Assembly: GCA_963800475.1 (NCBI GenBank)
Contig: CAWDAZ010000002.1
Location: 124,001 to 188,000, forward strand
Direction: 5' to 3'
Length of the DNA: 64,000 bases
DNA from: Palsa-465 sp963800475
GTDB lineage: Bacteria; Actinomycetota; Thermoleophilia; Solirubrobacterales; Solirubrobacteraceae
How positions within the stretch are numbered: position 1 is the stretch's first letter; each line of letters starts with the position of its first letter. Below, piece by piece: positions 16,836-25,900 of this stretch. The notes below the pieces were generated by a model. It ran no database searches and had not been told where the DNA came from. It saw nothing but the letters and a program-made list of their open reading frames with translations. The translations under genes and the position numbers were made by a program.

Positions 16836-18635
16836 CTAGAACGCCCGACGGTCCACGAAGTCACGGAACCAGATCTCCAACGTGATCCACCGCCAAAGGC
16901 GCATCACCATCTGAGACGTGTAGATCCGGTGGCCCCGCTGAAATGCCTTCAGCGCATATTCCACTCTCCTGGGAGAGAGGACACCGCGCCGGAGCGAGCG
17001 CGGATCGAGCAGCAGCTCGCGCACGGAGCGCCAGTTGTCCGGCAAGAGCAGCCATGGAACGACGGGCGCGCCGAATCCATACTTCTCACGCCGTGCAAGG
17101 ATCTCCGGCGCCACGGAACCGGCCATCGATCGTCGCAGGAGGCTCTTGGTCCAGCCGTTCGAGATCTTCTCCTCGATCGGCAGTGAGAAGCAGAACTCCA
17201 CCAGGCGATGATCCAGGAACGGCGTCCTCGACTCGACGGAGAACGCCATGCTGAGCGCGTCTTCGCTGTGCAGGATCTCCGGAAGACCGTGGTGGCGGAG
17301 GCCATTCCAGAGGACGTTGTTGAGCAGCGATCCGAACGGACGGGGCCCACGCGCTCGCGGATCGTGCAGGTAGCGACGGGCCGCCATCAGCCCGTACCAG
17401 CTTCTCCGTGAACCTTCGATCTGAGCAAACTGCGCGAACTGGCGGCCGAACCCTCTCCACCAGTCGGCGCCCCACTCGGCTCGGCGCAGACGGTCTGCCA
17501 AGTAGAAGACGGTGTCCGCCGCATATCCCGCGAGCAACTCATCACCGCCCTGCCCGTCGAGCACGACCTTTACATGCCGACCCACTTCGGCCATCACAAA
17601 CCACTGGGCGAGACGGCCGCGCATCCGCGTTGGAGCGTCGTGATGCCAGACGATCTTCCGCATCGTCCCGAGCATGTCCCGCGGGTGTGGGCGTACCCAG
17701 TGCACCTCGAACCCGCGGTCGCGGGTCGCGAGCTCTGCAAAGTGGCTCTCGTCGTATCCGCGCTCGTGGTACAGAGTCGAGAAGCAATGGATCGGATCTG
17801 AGCGGGGGTGCTCGAGCAGCGCGGCGATCGAGCTCGAGTCGAGCCCCCCCGAGATGCATGCGCCAACCGGAACGTCGCTGCGAGTCCTCAGCCGTACGGC
17901 GTCGCCGAGGAGCTCGCGAAACCTCTCCTCGGCGTGCGGCTGCGGACGCTCATCGCCGGGCTCGAAGCTCCAATACTCACCTCCGACCGCGGCCTCGCGC
18001 GAGAAGACGAGGTAGTTGGCCGGCCTAAGCAGCCTGATGTTCGCGAAGAACGTCGCCTCGCCAGCGTCCGGATAGCCCCCCGCCAAGAAATGGTCGATCT
18101 CCCTGGCGCTGGGTGCGCGCTCCTCTGGGAAGGCGGCGAGGATCGCCTTCGCCTCCGAGGCGAAGCACACGCGCTCGCCGCATACCGAGTAGCAAAGCGG
18201 CTTGATTCCGAAGCGGTCACGTGAGAGCACTAGGTGCTGCGATCGCGCGTCCCACAGCGCGATCGCCCACATGCCGTTGAAGCGCTCGAAGCAGTCAAGC
18301 CCCCAGCTCGCATATGCCCACAGAACGACTTCGGTGTCGGTGCGAGTGCGGAATCGGGCCCCCGCTGACTCGAGCTCCCGTCGAAGCTCGAGGTAGTTGT
18401 GGATCTCGCCGTTGAATGTCAGCCAGAGGCTGCGACCGGGTAACCCCATCGGCTGATCTGCGACCTCGCGCAGGTCGAGGATCCGCAACCGTCGATTCAC
18501 AAGCCCCAGCTCCCCGTCCAGGTACGTCCCTGTGCCGTCCGGTCCGCGGTGCGCGAGCGTCGCGCCCATCCGCTCGAGTGCCAACGGGTCCACCGCCAGC
18601 CCCGAGCGCCGCCAGATGCCGGCTACGCCGCACAC
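16836..18635 (-). CDS. asnB: Glutamine-dependent asparagine synthase family protein
   Basis: A 599-residue two-domain amidotransferase. The N-terminal class II glutaminase domain begins MCGVAGIW, with C2 as nucleophile, and shows AHRGPDG, NRRLRILDL and NGEIHNY. The synthetase domain has the PPi loop SGGLDSS at residues 262-268, LDGQGGDELLAGY, and late RTPFLDHRLVEF. The enzyme uses glutamine nitrogen to make an amide from an adenylated carboxylate. In EPS or peptide clusters, relatives amidate uronic acids or peptides rather than aspartate. It is divergent from the Mur-ligase operon with only 25 bp between starts, implying a shared control region. Confidence 0.92.
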   Translation of the reverse strand: MCGVAGIWRRSGLAVDPLALERMGATLAHRGPDGTGTYLDGELGLVNRRLRILDLREVADQPMGLPGRSLWLTFNGEIHNYLELRRELESAGARFRTRTDTEVVLWAYASWGLDCFERFNGMWAIALWDARSQHLVLSRDRFGIKPLCYSVCGERVCFASEAKAILAAFPEERAPSAREIDHFLAGGYPDAGEATFFANIRLLRPANYLVFSREAAVGGEYWSFEPGDERPQPHAEERFRELLGDAVRLRTRSDVPVGACISGGLDSSSIAALLEHPRSDPIHCFSTLYHERGYDESHFAELATRDRGFEVHWVRPHPRDMLGTMRKIVWHHDAPTRMRGRLAQWFVMAEVGRHVKVVLDGQGGDELLAGYAADTVFYLADRLRRAEWGADWWRGFGRQFAQFAQIEGSRRSWYGLMAARRYLHDPRARGPRPFGSLLNNVLWNGLRHHGLPEILHSEDALSMAFSVESRTPFLDHRLVEFCFSLPIEEKISNGWTKSLLRRSMAGSVAPEILARREKYGFGAPVVPWLLLPDNWRSVRELLLDPRSLRRGVLSPRRVEYALKAFQRGHRIYTSQMVMRLWRWITLEIWFRDFVDRRAF

Positions 18636-18660
18636 GAGAGCCCCCCTACAGTTACGGCGG
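18636..18660. promoter_or_regulatory. Divergent intergenic gap asnB / Mur ligase operon
   Basis: Only 25 bp separate the start codons of two oppositely oriented operons. The gap is too short for two full promoters, so at least one promoter must lie inside the opposite coding region or transcripts are nearly leaderless. A CCCCCCT run sits in the gap. Confidence 0.45.
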
Positions 18661-19800
18661 ATGCCATCGCCGCGGACGCTATCGGAGCTACGGAAGATCG
18701 CCCTCGATGCGGGGCTCGCCGCGGCCGCGTTTCACCGCCGCCGCCTGAAGGACGTCTCGTTCATCGGCGTCACCGGCAGCTGCGGTAAGACGACCACTAA
18801 GGAACTGATCGCAGCTGTTCTAGGCGCAAGCCTCGCCGGTAGGAAGAGCCCCGGCACTCGCAACAGCCTCATCGCAGTGGGCAAGACGGTCCTGCGCACA
18901 ACCGCCAGCGACGCCTTCTGTGTGGTCGAAATCGCAGCCTGGGAGCCCGGAAGAGTCGCGCAAGCCGCACGTGTGGTTGCGCCCAATATCGCCGTGGTGA
19001 CCAACATTGGCACGGACCACCGTCAAGCGTTTCGGACGTTGGAGGCTATCGCCGCCGAGAAGGCGCAGCTCCTCGACGCGGTCTTGGCCGGTGGAACCGC
19101 GGTCCTCAACGTCGATGACGAACGCGTGAGCGCGATGGCGCGGGGCTTCCGTGGCGATGTGATCACGTACGGGCGCTCTTCCGAGGCGACCTTGCGCGCT
19201 GAGAGCGTCCGTTCGCGGTGGCCGGAGCGCCTTTCCTTCACGCTGCGGGCGGGCGAGCGGTCGCACACCGTCCGGACAAGACTGTGCGGCGAGCATTGGA
19301 TAACAAGCGCTCTCGCCGCACTCGGCGTCGCCGCTGCGATGAACCTGCCGCTCGAGCTGGCGGCCGATGCGCTCGCCGCGGTCGAGCCGCCGCCTGCAAG
19401 GATGAGCCCTGTGGTGCTGAACGGCGTCACGTTCATTCGCGACGACGTCAAGGCGCCGCTGTGGACGATGGACGCTGCGTTCGCCTTCCTGGCGCAGGCC
19501 CGCGTAGCACGCAAGCTCGCGGTGATCGGAACGATCTCGGATTATTTCGGGTCCACTTCGCGTGCCTACCGGCGCGCGGCCGAGGGCGCGCTCGCGGTCG
19601 CCGACGAGGTGCTTTTCGTAGGCCCCAACGCGCGGAGGGCACTGAACGCCAGAGGTGACGGGCTGCCGCTACACGCTTTCGAGACCGTCGACGGGGCCGT
19701 CGAGCATCTTCGGGCAAACCTGCGTAGGCACGATCTCGTGCTCGTGAAGGGCTCCGAAACAGATCGCCTGGCGCGGATCCTGCAGGCCGCGATCGGGTGA
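18661..19800 (+). CDS. MurF-like ligase A
   Basis: A 379-residue Mur ligase. The ATP-binding central domain starts almost at once: VSFIGVTGSCGKTTTKEL has the P-loop GSCGKTTT at 39-46. GRKSPGTRNS and VVTNIGTDHRQAFRTLEAIAAEKAQLL match the MurF central domain, and a C-terminal ligase domain follows (GTISDYFGSTSRAYRRAAEGAL, VGPNARRAL). The N-terminal UDP-muramyl-binding domain of true MurF is missing, and the MurF SYNANP motif is replaced by VKAPLW. It therefore probably joins an amino group to a different carboxylate by acyl phosphate. It is about 60 percent similar to ligase B. First gene of a coupled operon. Confidence 0.85.
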   Translation: MPSPRTLSELRKIALDAGLAAAAFHRRRLKDVSFIGVTGSCGKTTTKELIAAVLGASLAGRKSPGTRNSLIAVGKTVLRTTASDAFCVVEIAAWEPGRVAQAARVVAPNIAVVTNIGTDHRQAFRTLEAIAAEKAQLLDAVLAGGTAVLNVDDERVSAMARGFRGDVITYGRSSEATLRAESVRSRWPERLSFTLRAGERSHTVRTRLCGEHWITSALAALGVAAAMNLPLELAADALAAVEPPPARMSPVVLNGVTFIRDDVKAPLWTMDAAFAFLAQARVARKLAVIGTISDYFGSTSRAYRRAAEGALAVADEVLFVGPNARRALNARGDGLPLHAFETVDGAVEHLRANLRRHDLVLVKGSETDRLARILQAAIG

Positions 19801-20414
19801 CACATATGCGGCTGACCGAAGGAGTGCGGTCGTTCGCCGTCAAGGCGACGTGCTACTCGCGTCTAGTGCTGCTCGAGCGGCGTCTCGACGGGGCGCCACC
19901 CAGTTTCCCGGCCCGCCCTGACTTGGAGCTCGGGCTGCTCAGCCCGGATGACGTCATGGAGTACGTTGAATTGGTGCCGGCCGCTTCGGCGCGGGCGGTT
20001 CTCGCCCGTCTGCGACGCGGAGATGTCTGCTTCTGCGCACGCCACCAGGGCAGGCTGATCGCCGTGGGCTGGGCGGTACTCGGGACACCGAGAATTCGGT
20101 GGGTGCGAAGCCGCCCCTCACTAGCGTCCGACGACGCGCTGATCGACACCGTGTTCGTCGCCGAGGACCAGCGAGGTCAGAACGTTTGGCCGGTGCTCGG
20201 CGCACACGGCCAGCGCTGGCTTCGCAATGAGGGATACCGGCGAACGCTGGTCGCGATTTCCCCCACGAACCGCGCTTCACTGCGCTCGCACGCGAAGTTG
20301 GGCTACCGCCGTTCCGGCGTCGCTTACGTCGTTGGCCTCGGTGCGCTGAGATGTTTCATCCTGGATCCAGCCAAGCACACCGGCGGGCGTCAGGGGAAGT
20401 CGCTGCCGACGTGA
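19797..20414 (+). CDS. GNAT acetyltransferase
   Basis: A 205-residue GNAT-fold protein. The acetyl-CoA region is seen as DALIDTVFVAEDQRGQNVW, followed by AHGQRWLRNEGYRRTLVAI, NRASLRSHAKLGYRRSG. The N-terminal 45 residues resemble the other GNAT of this cluster (24133-24885), including the LGLLSPDDV / LGLLSHQQV stretch. It starts at GTG 19797, whose GTGA overlaps the stop of ligase A by 4 nt; ATG 19806 is an alternative. It is likely to N-acylate a sugar or amino-acid building block made by neighbours. Confidence 0.8.
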   Translation: MTHMRLTEGVRSFAVKATCYSRLVLLERRLDGAPPSFPARPDLELGLLSPDDVMEYVELVPAASARAVLARLRRGDVCFCARHQGRLIAVGWAVLGTPRIRWVRSRPSLASDDALIDTVFVAEDQRGQNVWPVLGAHGQRWLRNEGYRRTLVAISPTNRASLRSHAKLGYRRSGVAYVVGLGALRCFILDPAKHTGGRQGKSLPT

Positions 20415-21753
20415 TGCGATCCCAGAATCGGCGCGGTCAAGTGCTCTGGACAGCGAGGATGGTCGCGGAGGCGACGCGTCAGTCGCGCCTTCCGTTTCTT
20501 GGAGCCGAGGTGCTTCGACGAGTGCAGGAGCGCCGCGTCCGCGCCACCATCGCCTACGCGTGTGCGCACGTGCCCTACTACCGCGAGACGCTGCGCAAGC
20601 TCATCCTCCGGCCCACCGACTTTCGCGACGCTCGCGACCTTGCGCAGCTACCGAGCGCGAGCAGTTGCAGCGTGACCCCGAGTACTTCCTCTCCAACCAA
20701 TGGCCGGCGCGAGCGTGTGTTGCGCTGCAAAGCGGGCGCAGCACGGGCGTTCCTATAACCGTGTTCCGGGACCCCGGGTCGTTGTTCATGGAGGGTGCAC
20801 ACTACGAACGGCTCCGCTCTGTCGTCGCAAGACTGGCCGGCCGACGCTTCCGGTACCGGGACGCACTAATCGTTCCGCCGGACAGCTCGACCGATCGAAC
20901 CGTCAACGCGCTGCGCTCGCGCACTCAGCTGCCGAGAGGGCTTCGGGTACAGCTGCATAAATTCGCGCTGCGTCCTCCTCGCGGGCTCATTCCAGAGCTC
21001 AACGCCTTCCGGCCCGATGTGATAACCGCCTATGGCTCCTACCTGGATGCGCTGTTCACGCACTTCCGCGAGCACCGACCGCCGTTTGCAGCACCGCGCG
21101 TGATCGTGTACGGCGCTGATTCGATGTCGCTGCCCGTGCGGACTTGGGTCCACGACACGCTCGGGGTCGAGGTGTTGAGTTCCTATGGGGCGATCGAGGC
21201 GCCGCATATCGGATTCGAGTGCGAGCGTCACCTCGGCTATCACCTCAACCTCGATCTGTACCCGGTCCGCCTGACCACCTCCGACGGCCGGGAGGCTTCT
21301 CCGGGCACCGCTGGAGAAGTCGTCGTCTCCAACCTGGTCAACCGTGGGACGGTGCTACTCAACTATCGCGTTGGTGACATCGCCACGATCCTGCCGGAGC
21401 CGTGTCCGTGCCGGCGCTCGCTTCCCGTCTGCTCGTATCTGGAACGCACGAAATTGGCCTGGCTCGACCTCGGCGGAAGCGAGCACGTCCACGCGCAGAC
21501 GCTGCGCCTGGTGTTGCACCAGGCGCCTGAGATCTGGCGCTTCCAGATCGTCCAACGGGCCCGGTCCTCGATCCTGGTGCGGCTTGTGCCGAGCCCCGAC
21601 TGCGACCGGCAAGCCACTGCCGAGCGCATCGTGTGCCGTTACCGCGAGCAGCTAGGGCGCCGCGTTGCCATCGCCGTGGAGTTCGTCGAAGACCTCCCGC
21701 GGGGCCCGTCTAACAAGGTCCAGCCGATCGTTTGCCTGCCCCCGGATGGATAA
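20414..21753 (+). pseudogene. CapK/PaaK-like adenylating enzyme, frameshifted
   Basis: The first about 80 codons (MRSQNRRGQVLW ... ATIAYACAHVPYYRETLRK) match the N-terminus of phenylacetate-CoA ligase-like CapK proteins. After AQLP the frame is lost near 20655 and continues in the next frame with EREQLQRDPEYFLSNQW, LQSGRSTGVPITVFRD, SYGAIEAPHIGFEC, NLVNRGTVLLNYRVGDIATI and a final GPSNKVQPIV. These are the adenylate-forming motifs. Only one base change breaks it, so error or recent mutation is plausible. The ATG at 20414 overlaps the GNAT stop (TGATG). CapK relatives occur in capsule loci and are thought to activate carboxylates. Confidence 0.8.
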
Positions 21754-22918
21754 GCCCGACTGGCAAGCGCTCGTGGGAGACATCAGATTGCGTGCCGGAC
21801 TCGCCGCTGCGACCCTGCACCGCCGCACTCTCACGCGAGTGTCGTTCATCGGCGTCACCGGAAGCTGCGGGAAGACGACGACGAAGGAGTTGACCGCGGC
21901 GGCGCTTGCGAGCGAGCTCCGCGGACGCAAGAGTCCTGGAGAGGGCAATGGACTCGCCGTGACCGCAAAGACTGTGCTGCGTACGACCAATAGGGACGCC
22001 TTCTGCGTTCTCGAGGTCGCTGCCGGGAACGCGGGACACCTGGCTCGAGCCGCGCGGTTGGTACGGCCGCGGATCGCGGTGGTCACGCATATCGGTTCGG
22101 ATCACCGGACCCTCTACAGGACGCTCGAGGCAACCGCCGCGGAGAAGCGCAAGCTTCTCGAGCACGCCGCAGACGGAGCCACCGCCGTGCTCAACCTCGA
22201 CGATCCGTGTGTGATCGCGATGGCGGAGGCGTTCGGCGGGAGGGTTCTGACGTTCGGGTGTTCCCCGGGCGCAACGCTTCGTGCGGAGGACGTGCGCTCA
22301 CCCTGGCCGAAGCGTCTGTCGTTCACACTTCGCTTCGGCGATCGCTCGTTCCCGGTCCACACGCAGCTGTGCGGCCGGCATTGGGTCGGGAGTGTGCTGG
22401 CGGCGCTCGGAGTCGCCGTCGCGATGGGGGTGCCCCTGGAGCGGTCGATAGCGGCCCTCGGCGCGGTTCCGCCGACGCCGGGGAGGATGAGCCCTGTTGC
22501 ACGTGGCGGCGTCACGTTCGTCTGCGACCACATCAAGGCACCGCTGTGGACGATGGGGTCGGTGTTCGAGTTCCTGGCCGAGGGCGAGGCCGCCCGGAAG
22601 GTCGCGGTGATCGGAACGATCTCGGACTATGCGGGCTCGTCTTCGCGTGCCTACCGTCGCGTGGCCGAGGACGCGCTCTCGGTTGCCGACGAGGTGCTGT
22701 TCGTGGGTCCCAACGCGCGTAACGCACTGAGGGCAAGGCGCGATCCCGAAGGGCCGCCGCTGCACGCTTTCGCGGCCCTGTCTGAAGCCGCCAAGCATCT
22801 GCGGTCGACTTTGCAGGAGGGCGACCTGGTCGTCCTCAAGGGCTCCTCCCGGCCGGACAAGCTCCACCGGCTTGTCTCCGCCTACCCTGCGACACACGGA
22901 GTCGACGCTCGCTCATGA
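21746..22918 (+). CDS. MurF-like ligase B
   Basis: A 390-residue paralogue of ligase A with the same layout: RVSFIGVTGSCGKTTTKEL with the P-loop at 39-46, GRKSPGEGNG, VVTHIGSDHRTLYRTLEATAAEKRKLL, HIKAPLWTM, IGTISDYAGSSSRAYRRVAE and VGPNARNALRAR. It lacks the N-terminal substrate domain and the SYNANP motif of MurF. Start ATG 21746 overlaps the end of the CapK-like gene by 8 nt and its own stop overlaps the ATP-grasp start by 4 nt (ATGA). Two paralogues in one operon suggest two successive, related ligations. Confidence 0.85.
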   Translation: MDKPDWQALVGDIRLRAGLAAATLHRRTLTRVSFIGVTGSCGKTTTKELTAAALASELRGRKSPGEGNGLAVTAKTVLRTTNRDAFCVLEVAAGNAGHLARAARLVRPRIAVVTHIGSDHRTLYRTLEATAAEKRKLLEHAADGATAVLNLDDPCVIAMAEAFGGRVLTFGCSPGATLRAEDVRSPWPKRLSFTLRFGDRSFPVHTQLCGRHWVGSVLAALGVAVAMGVPLERSIAALGAVPPTPGRMSPVARGGVTFVCDHIKAPLWTMGSVFEFLAEGEAARKVAVIGTISDYAGSSSRAYRRVAEDALSVADEVLFVGPNARNALRARRDPEGPPLHAFAALSEAAKHLRSTLQEGDLVVLKGSSRPDKLHRLVSAYPATHGVDARS

Positions 22919-24129
22919 GGACCGAGCGCATCCTGGTCACCGATGGCGAGACACGAGGCATTCTCGCCGCGGCTCGTGGCCTGCATAAGGCGGGGTTCCA
23001 GGTCAGTGCCGCCGCGCCGGCGAGCGCCCGGCCGGTAGCGGCTCACTGGTCGCGGTCGGTGCACGAGCGCTTCCTGGTGCCGGCCCCGCTCGAAGACGAG
23101 GCGGGCTTCCTCGACGCGGTCGAGCGCGCCGTCTCGGTGGGTGGATACTCGGTACTCGTTCCCGGCAGCGATGCGTCGCTGCTTGCGATCTCGCGCGGCC
23201 GACACCGGCTCAAGCGGCACGTTCGCTGCCAGCTGCCGCCGCACGACCTGGTCGAGCGAAGCCTCGACAAGCTGGCGTTGGTCTCGGTGGCATCACAGCA
23301 CGGACTGGCCTCGCCGTTCACGATCGCGTGCCAGGGCAAAGCCGAAGCCGTGTCCGCCACGGGAACGATCGGTTTCCCGGTGATCCTCAAGCCGGTTCGC
23401 TCGGTGTTCGAGGTGGACGGAACCCGGCGGCGGATTGGCGCCGTGTTGGTTCGCGACAGGTGCGCGCTCGACGGCGCGGTCGCCGCATACGGCGGGTCCT
23501 GCCTCGTGCAACGGCGCGAACGCGGCGCCGTGCTGTCGTTTGCCGGCGTGTTCGCCGAAGGACGCATGCTCGGGAAAGCGCTCTCTCGGTACTACCGGAC
23601 GTGGCGTCCCGACGCGGGAGGCGCTTCGTTCTCGCAGACAATGGAGGCGCCGCCCCGGCTCGAGGAGCGGGTCAAGTCGCTGTTGGAAGACCTCGGCTGG
23701 GAGGGCCTCTTCGAACTGGAGCTCATCGAGCGCCCGGACGGTGGACATGCGGTGATTGACCTGAACCCGCGGCCCTACGGCTCGCTGGCCCTCGCGATCG
23801 GCGCAGGCGCCAACCTCCCCGCGATCTGGTGCGAGTATGTGCTTGGTCGCGAGCCTCGGCGGGCGCAGGCGCGGCCTGGGGTGTTCTACCGATGCGAGGA
23901 CGCGGACATCAGCCACGCGTTGTGGCAGGCGAGGCACCTGAGATTCGCGGCCGCCGCGCGTACCCTGCGCTTGCGACGCGGGGTCGTTCACTCGCATTTC
24001 GGATCGCGGGATCCAGGGCCATTCTTGGCGCGCTTGCTATTCCTTGCGAGGACACACCGCTCTCGGCGCCGGTTGAAAGATGTGCGCCCGTTGGCGTCAC
24101 CGATGGCTGCGGTGGGACAACCACAGTGA
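22915..24129 (+). CDS. ATP-grasp ligase
   Basis: A 404-residue ATP-grasp protein. A Rossmann-like preATP domain starts RILVTDGETRGILAAARGLHKAG. The ATP-binding part has FPVILKPVRS (nucleotide lysine), SCLVQRRERGAVLSF, and the Mg-binding GLFELELIERPDGGHAVIDLNPRPYGS, with E and N/D ligands. A cysteine-rich or transmembrane region is absent. Such enzymes form amide or ester bonds through acyl phosphates, often in peptide or glycan tailoring. It ends the five-gene coupled operon, so it likely acts with the two Mur ligases on the same product. Confidence 0.85.
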   Translation: MRTERILVTDGETRGILAAARGLHKAGFQVSAAAPASARPVAAHWSRSVHERFLVPAPLEDEAGFLDAVERAVSVGGYSVLVPGSDASLLAISRGRHRLKRHVRCQLPPHDLVERSLDKLALVSVASQHGLASPFTIACQGKAEAVSATGTIGFPVILKPVRSVFEVDGTRRRIGAVLVRDRCALDGAVAAYGGSCLVQRRERGAVLSFAGVFAEGRMLGKALSRYYRTWRPDAGGASFSQTMEAPPRLEERVKSLLEDLGWEGLFELELIERPDGGHAVIDLNPRPYGSLALAIGAGANLPAIWCEYVLGREPRRAQARPGVFYRCEDADISHALWQARHLRFAAAARTLRLRRGVVHSHFGSRDPGPFLARLLFLARTHRSRRRLKDVRPLASPMAAVGQPQ

Positions 24130-24132
24130 GCT

Positions 24133-24885
24133 TCAGGTGCTTTGGGCCGTGGACCCGAGCGGGGCGGGTGTGCCGAGGTAGCCTGGTGGAAGCCGGGAGG
24201 CCACGATGCGCCACCGTCCGAGACGCAGCGAGCGCAATACCCCCAGGCGCTCGCTGCGTCGTCGCGCCAGGCCACGGCCGCCGCGATTCTCGGGCACAAC
24301 GGCGTTGATTACCGCTGTCGCCCCGAGGTGCTGCGCGCGTTTCACGAGCGCCGCGGTAACCATCCCGCTGATGCCGCGCCGGCGCTCCTCCGGCAGCGTG
24401 AAGGCGTCGAACGCGTACCACACGCCGGGAGACACGATCATCGCGGCGCCGAGGTAGGCGATCTCCGCCTTGCCTGTCGTGAGCCACCGTGTGGCCACAA
24501 GCCGGCCGTCACGCCACGCTGCGACGCACTCGGCTCCGTCCTGGAGACGCCGCCTGACTTCTGACTCGGCGGTGTCGGGTCGGAGCGCGAGATACGCCGG
24601 GACTTGCTGGTGCGAGAGCAGCCCCAGCGTTACGCCAGGAACCGACTCGCCGCGTGCGAGTGCCTCCTTGATTCCTACGCGGTAGACGGTGACGCGCCGA
24701 ACGCCTAGCGAAGCCAGCGCGCCCCATAGCAACGCGCGAGGGCCGGCCTCGGTCAGGGTGGTCGCAGCCCGCCGCCAGAGCGGGACCGGTCGATACCGAC
24801 GATCGTCAGGCCGGCGTGTCCTCACTGGAGCCGGCTGGCGGACCACGGCGACTAATGAGCCCTTGTACTCGTCACGCCTTGGCAT
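24133..24885 (-). CDS. GNAT acetyltransferase
   Basis: A 250-residue protein related to the GNAT at 19797. Shared features include VTLGLLSHQQVPAYLAL, CVAAWRDGRLVATRW and the acetyl-CoA motif region FDAFTLPEERRRGISGMVTAALVKRAQ, then NAVVPENRG. The tail after ENRG is arginine-rich but ends with the family-like SLRLGRWRIV. It faces the ATP-grasp gene tail to tail with a 3-bp gap. Possibly N-acylates a sugar amine in the same pathway. Confidence 0.77.
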   Translation of the reverse strand: MPRRDEYKGSLVAVVRQPAPVRTRRPDDRRYRPVPLWRRAATTLTEAGPRALLWGALASLGVRRVTVYRVGIKEALARGESVPGVTLGLLSHQQVPAYLALRPDTAESEVRRRLQDGAECVAAWRDGRLVATRWLTTGKAEIAYLGAAMIVSPGVWYAFDAFTLPEERRRGISGMVTAALVKRAQHLGATAVINAVVPENRGGRGLARRRSERLGVLRSLRLGRWRIVASRLPPGYLGTPAPLGSTAQST

Positions 24886-25072
24886 CGCGGGTAATCAGCA
24901 TCTGTCGTGTTCGATTTCTAAGCCGCTGGATGCCGTGCCGTCAAGCTCTACTCGACCATCGTAGGATGGGCCGGCGGCCATGAGCAAGAAGGCGGCAGGA
25001 CCTCATGGCCCCTGGAGTGAGCTCGCGGCCGGCCTCGTCGCCGAGCGTCGATCCGTCTAGGATCGAGCGATC

Positions 25073-25900
25073 GTGGGCGTGCAAGAGAGGATGGCCCCGC
25101 GCCGAGAGGTCGAGGAGCTCGGCCGCTACTGGGACCGCGTCGTCGAGTCGTGGGAGCCCACGGCCACGCACCAGCGGTGGCGAGCGCACAGCGACGCTGT
25201 GAACCGCCGGCTGCTCCGCCGCTGGCTGGCGCCGGGTAGCGGCAGGCTGCTGAAGACGGACCTATTCGACGAAGCGGTCGCCGGCGGGCTCTATCCCGAG
25301 CTTGCCGCGCGCGCAGGGGAAGTCGTCGGCATCGATGTCTCTCCTGAGGTCGTACGCTCAGCGCTGCAGCGCTATCCAGGCTTAGACGCGCACGTCGGCA
25401 ACGTGCTCGCGCTGCCGTTTCCCGACGGAAGCTTCGATGTCGTGGTCTCGAACTCGACGCTCGACCACTTCGACTCGCACGCGAAGCTGCGCGCCGCGAT
25501 CGCCGAGCTCGCCCGATTGATCCGACCGGATGGAAAGCTGATCATCACACTTGACAACCGCACGAACCCGCTAATCGCGCTTCGCACTTCGAAAATGCTT
25601 TTCGGAACGCTGCACCGGGTGGGCGTGGTGCCGTATTTCGTCGGCGCGACTTGCGGCCAGCGAGGGCTTTCGAAGCTCCTGCGTGCGAGCGGCTTCATCG
25701 TGGAGGAGACAACCGCGGTTATGCACTGGCCGCCCCAACTCGCCGCATGGTGGGCGGCGCGCCGGGACGATGCGGGATGCTCGGGCGACCCAGCAGAGCT
25801 CAGGCACATCCGGCGCGTACTTCGGTTCGAGGCGATGGAGAAATGGCCGACGCGGCACCTGACCGGCCACTTCGTGGGCGCACTGGCGACTCGGCGGTGA
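25073..25900 (+). CDS. Class I SAM methyltransferase
   Basis: A 275-residue methyltransferase starting at GTG 25073. The SAM fold shows VVGIDVSPEVVRSALQRYP (motif I and acidic loop), HVGNVLALPFPDGSFDVVVSNSTLDHF (motif II) and LARLIRPDGKLIITLDNRTNP (motif III). The C-terminal segment (GFIVEETTAVMHWP) is typical of the UbiE/BioC-like superfamily. It could methylate a glycan or the product of the ligase operon. It is the last intact gene before the right attachment site of island 1. Confidence 0.83.
   Translation: MGVQERMAPRREVEELGRYWDRVVESWEPTATHQRWRAHSDAVNRRLLRRWLAPGSGRLLKTDLFDEAVAGGLYPELAARAGEVVGIDVSPEVVRSALQRYPGLDAHVGNVLALPFPDGSFDVVVSNSTLDHFDSHAKLRAAIAELARLIRPDGKLIITLDNRTNPLIALRTSKMLFGTLHRVGVVPYFVGATCGQRGLSKLLRASGFIVEETTAVMHWPPQLAAWWAARRDDAGCSGDPAELRHIRRVLRFEAMEKWPTRHLTGHFVGALATRR

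Noticed and set aside
24142..24564. Plus-strand frame overlapping the GNAT gene
   Set aside because: Antisense shadow of a clear GNAT domain.
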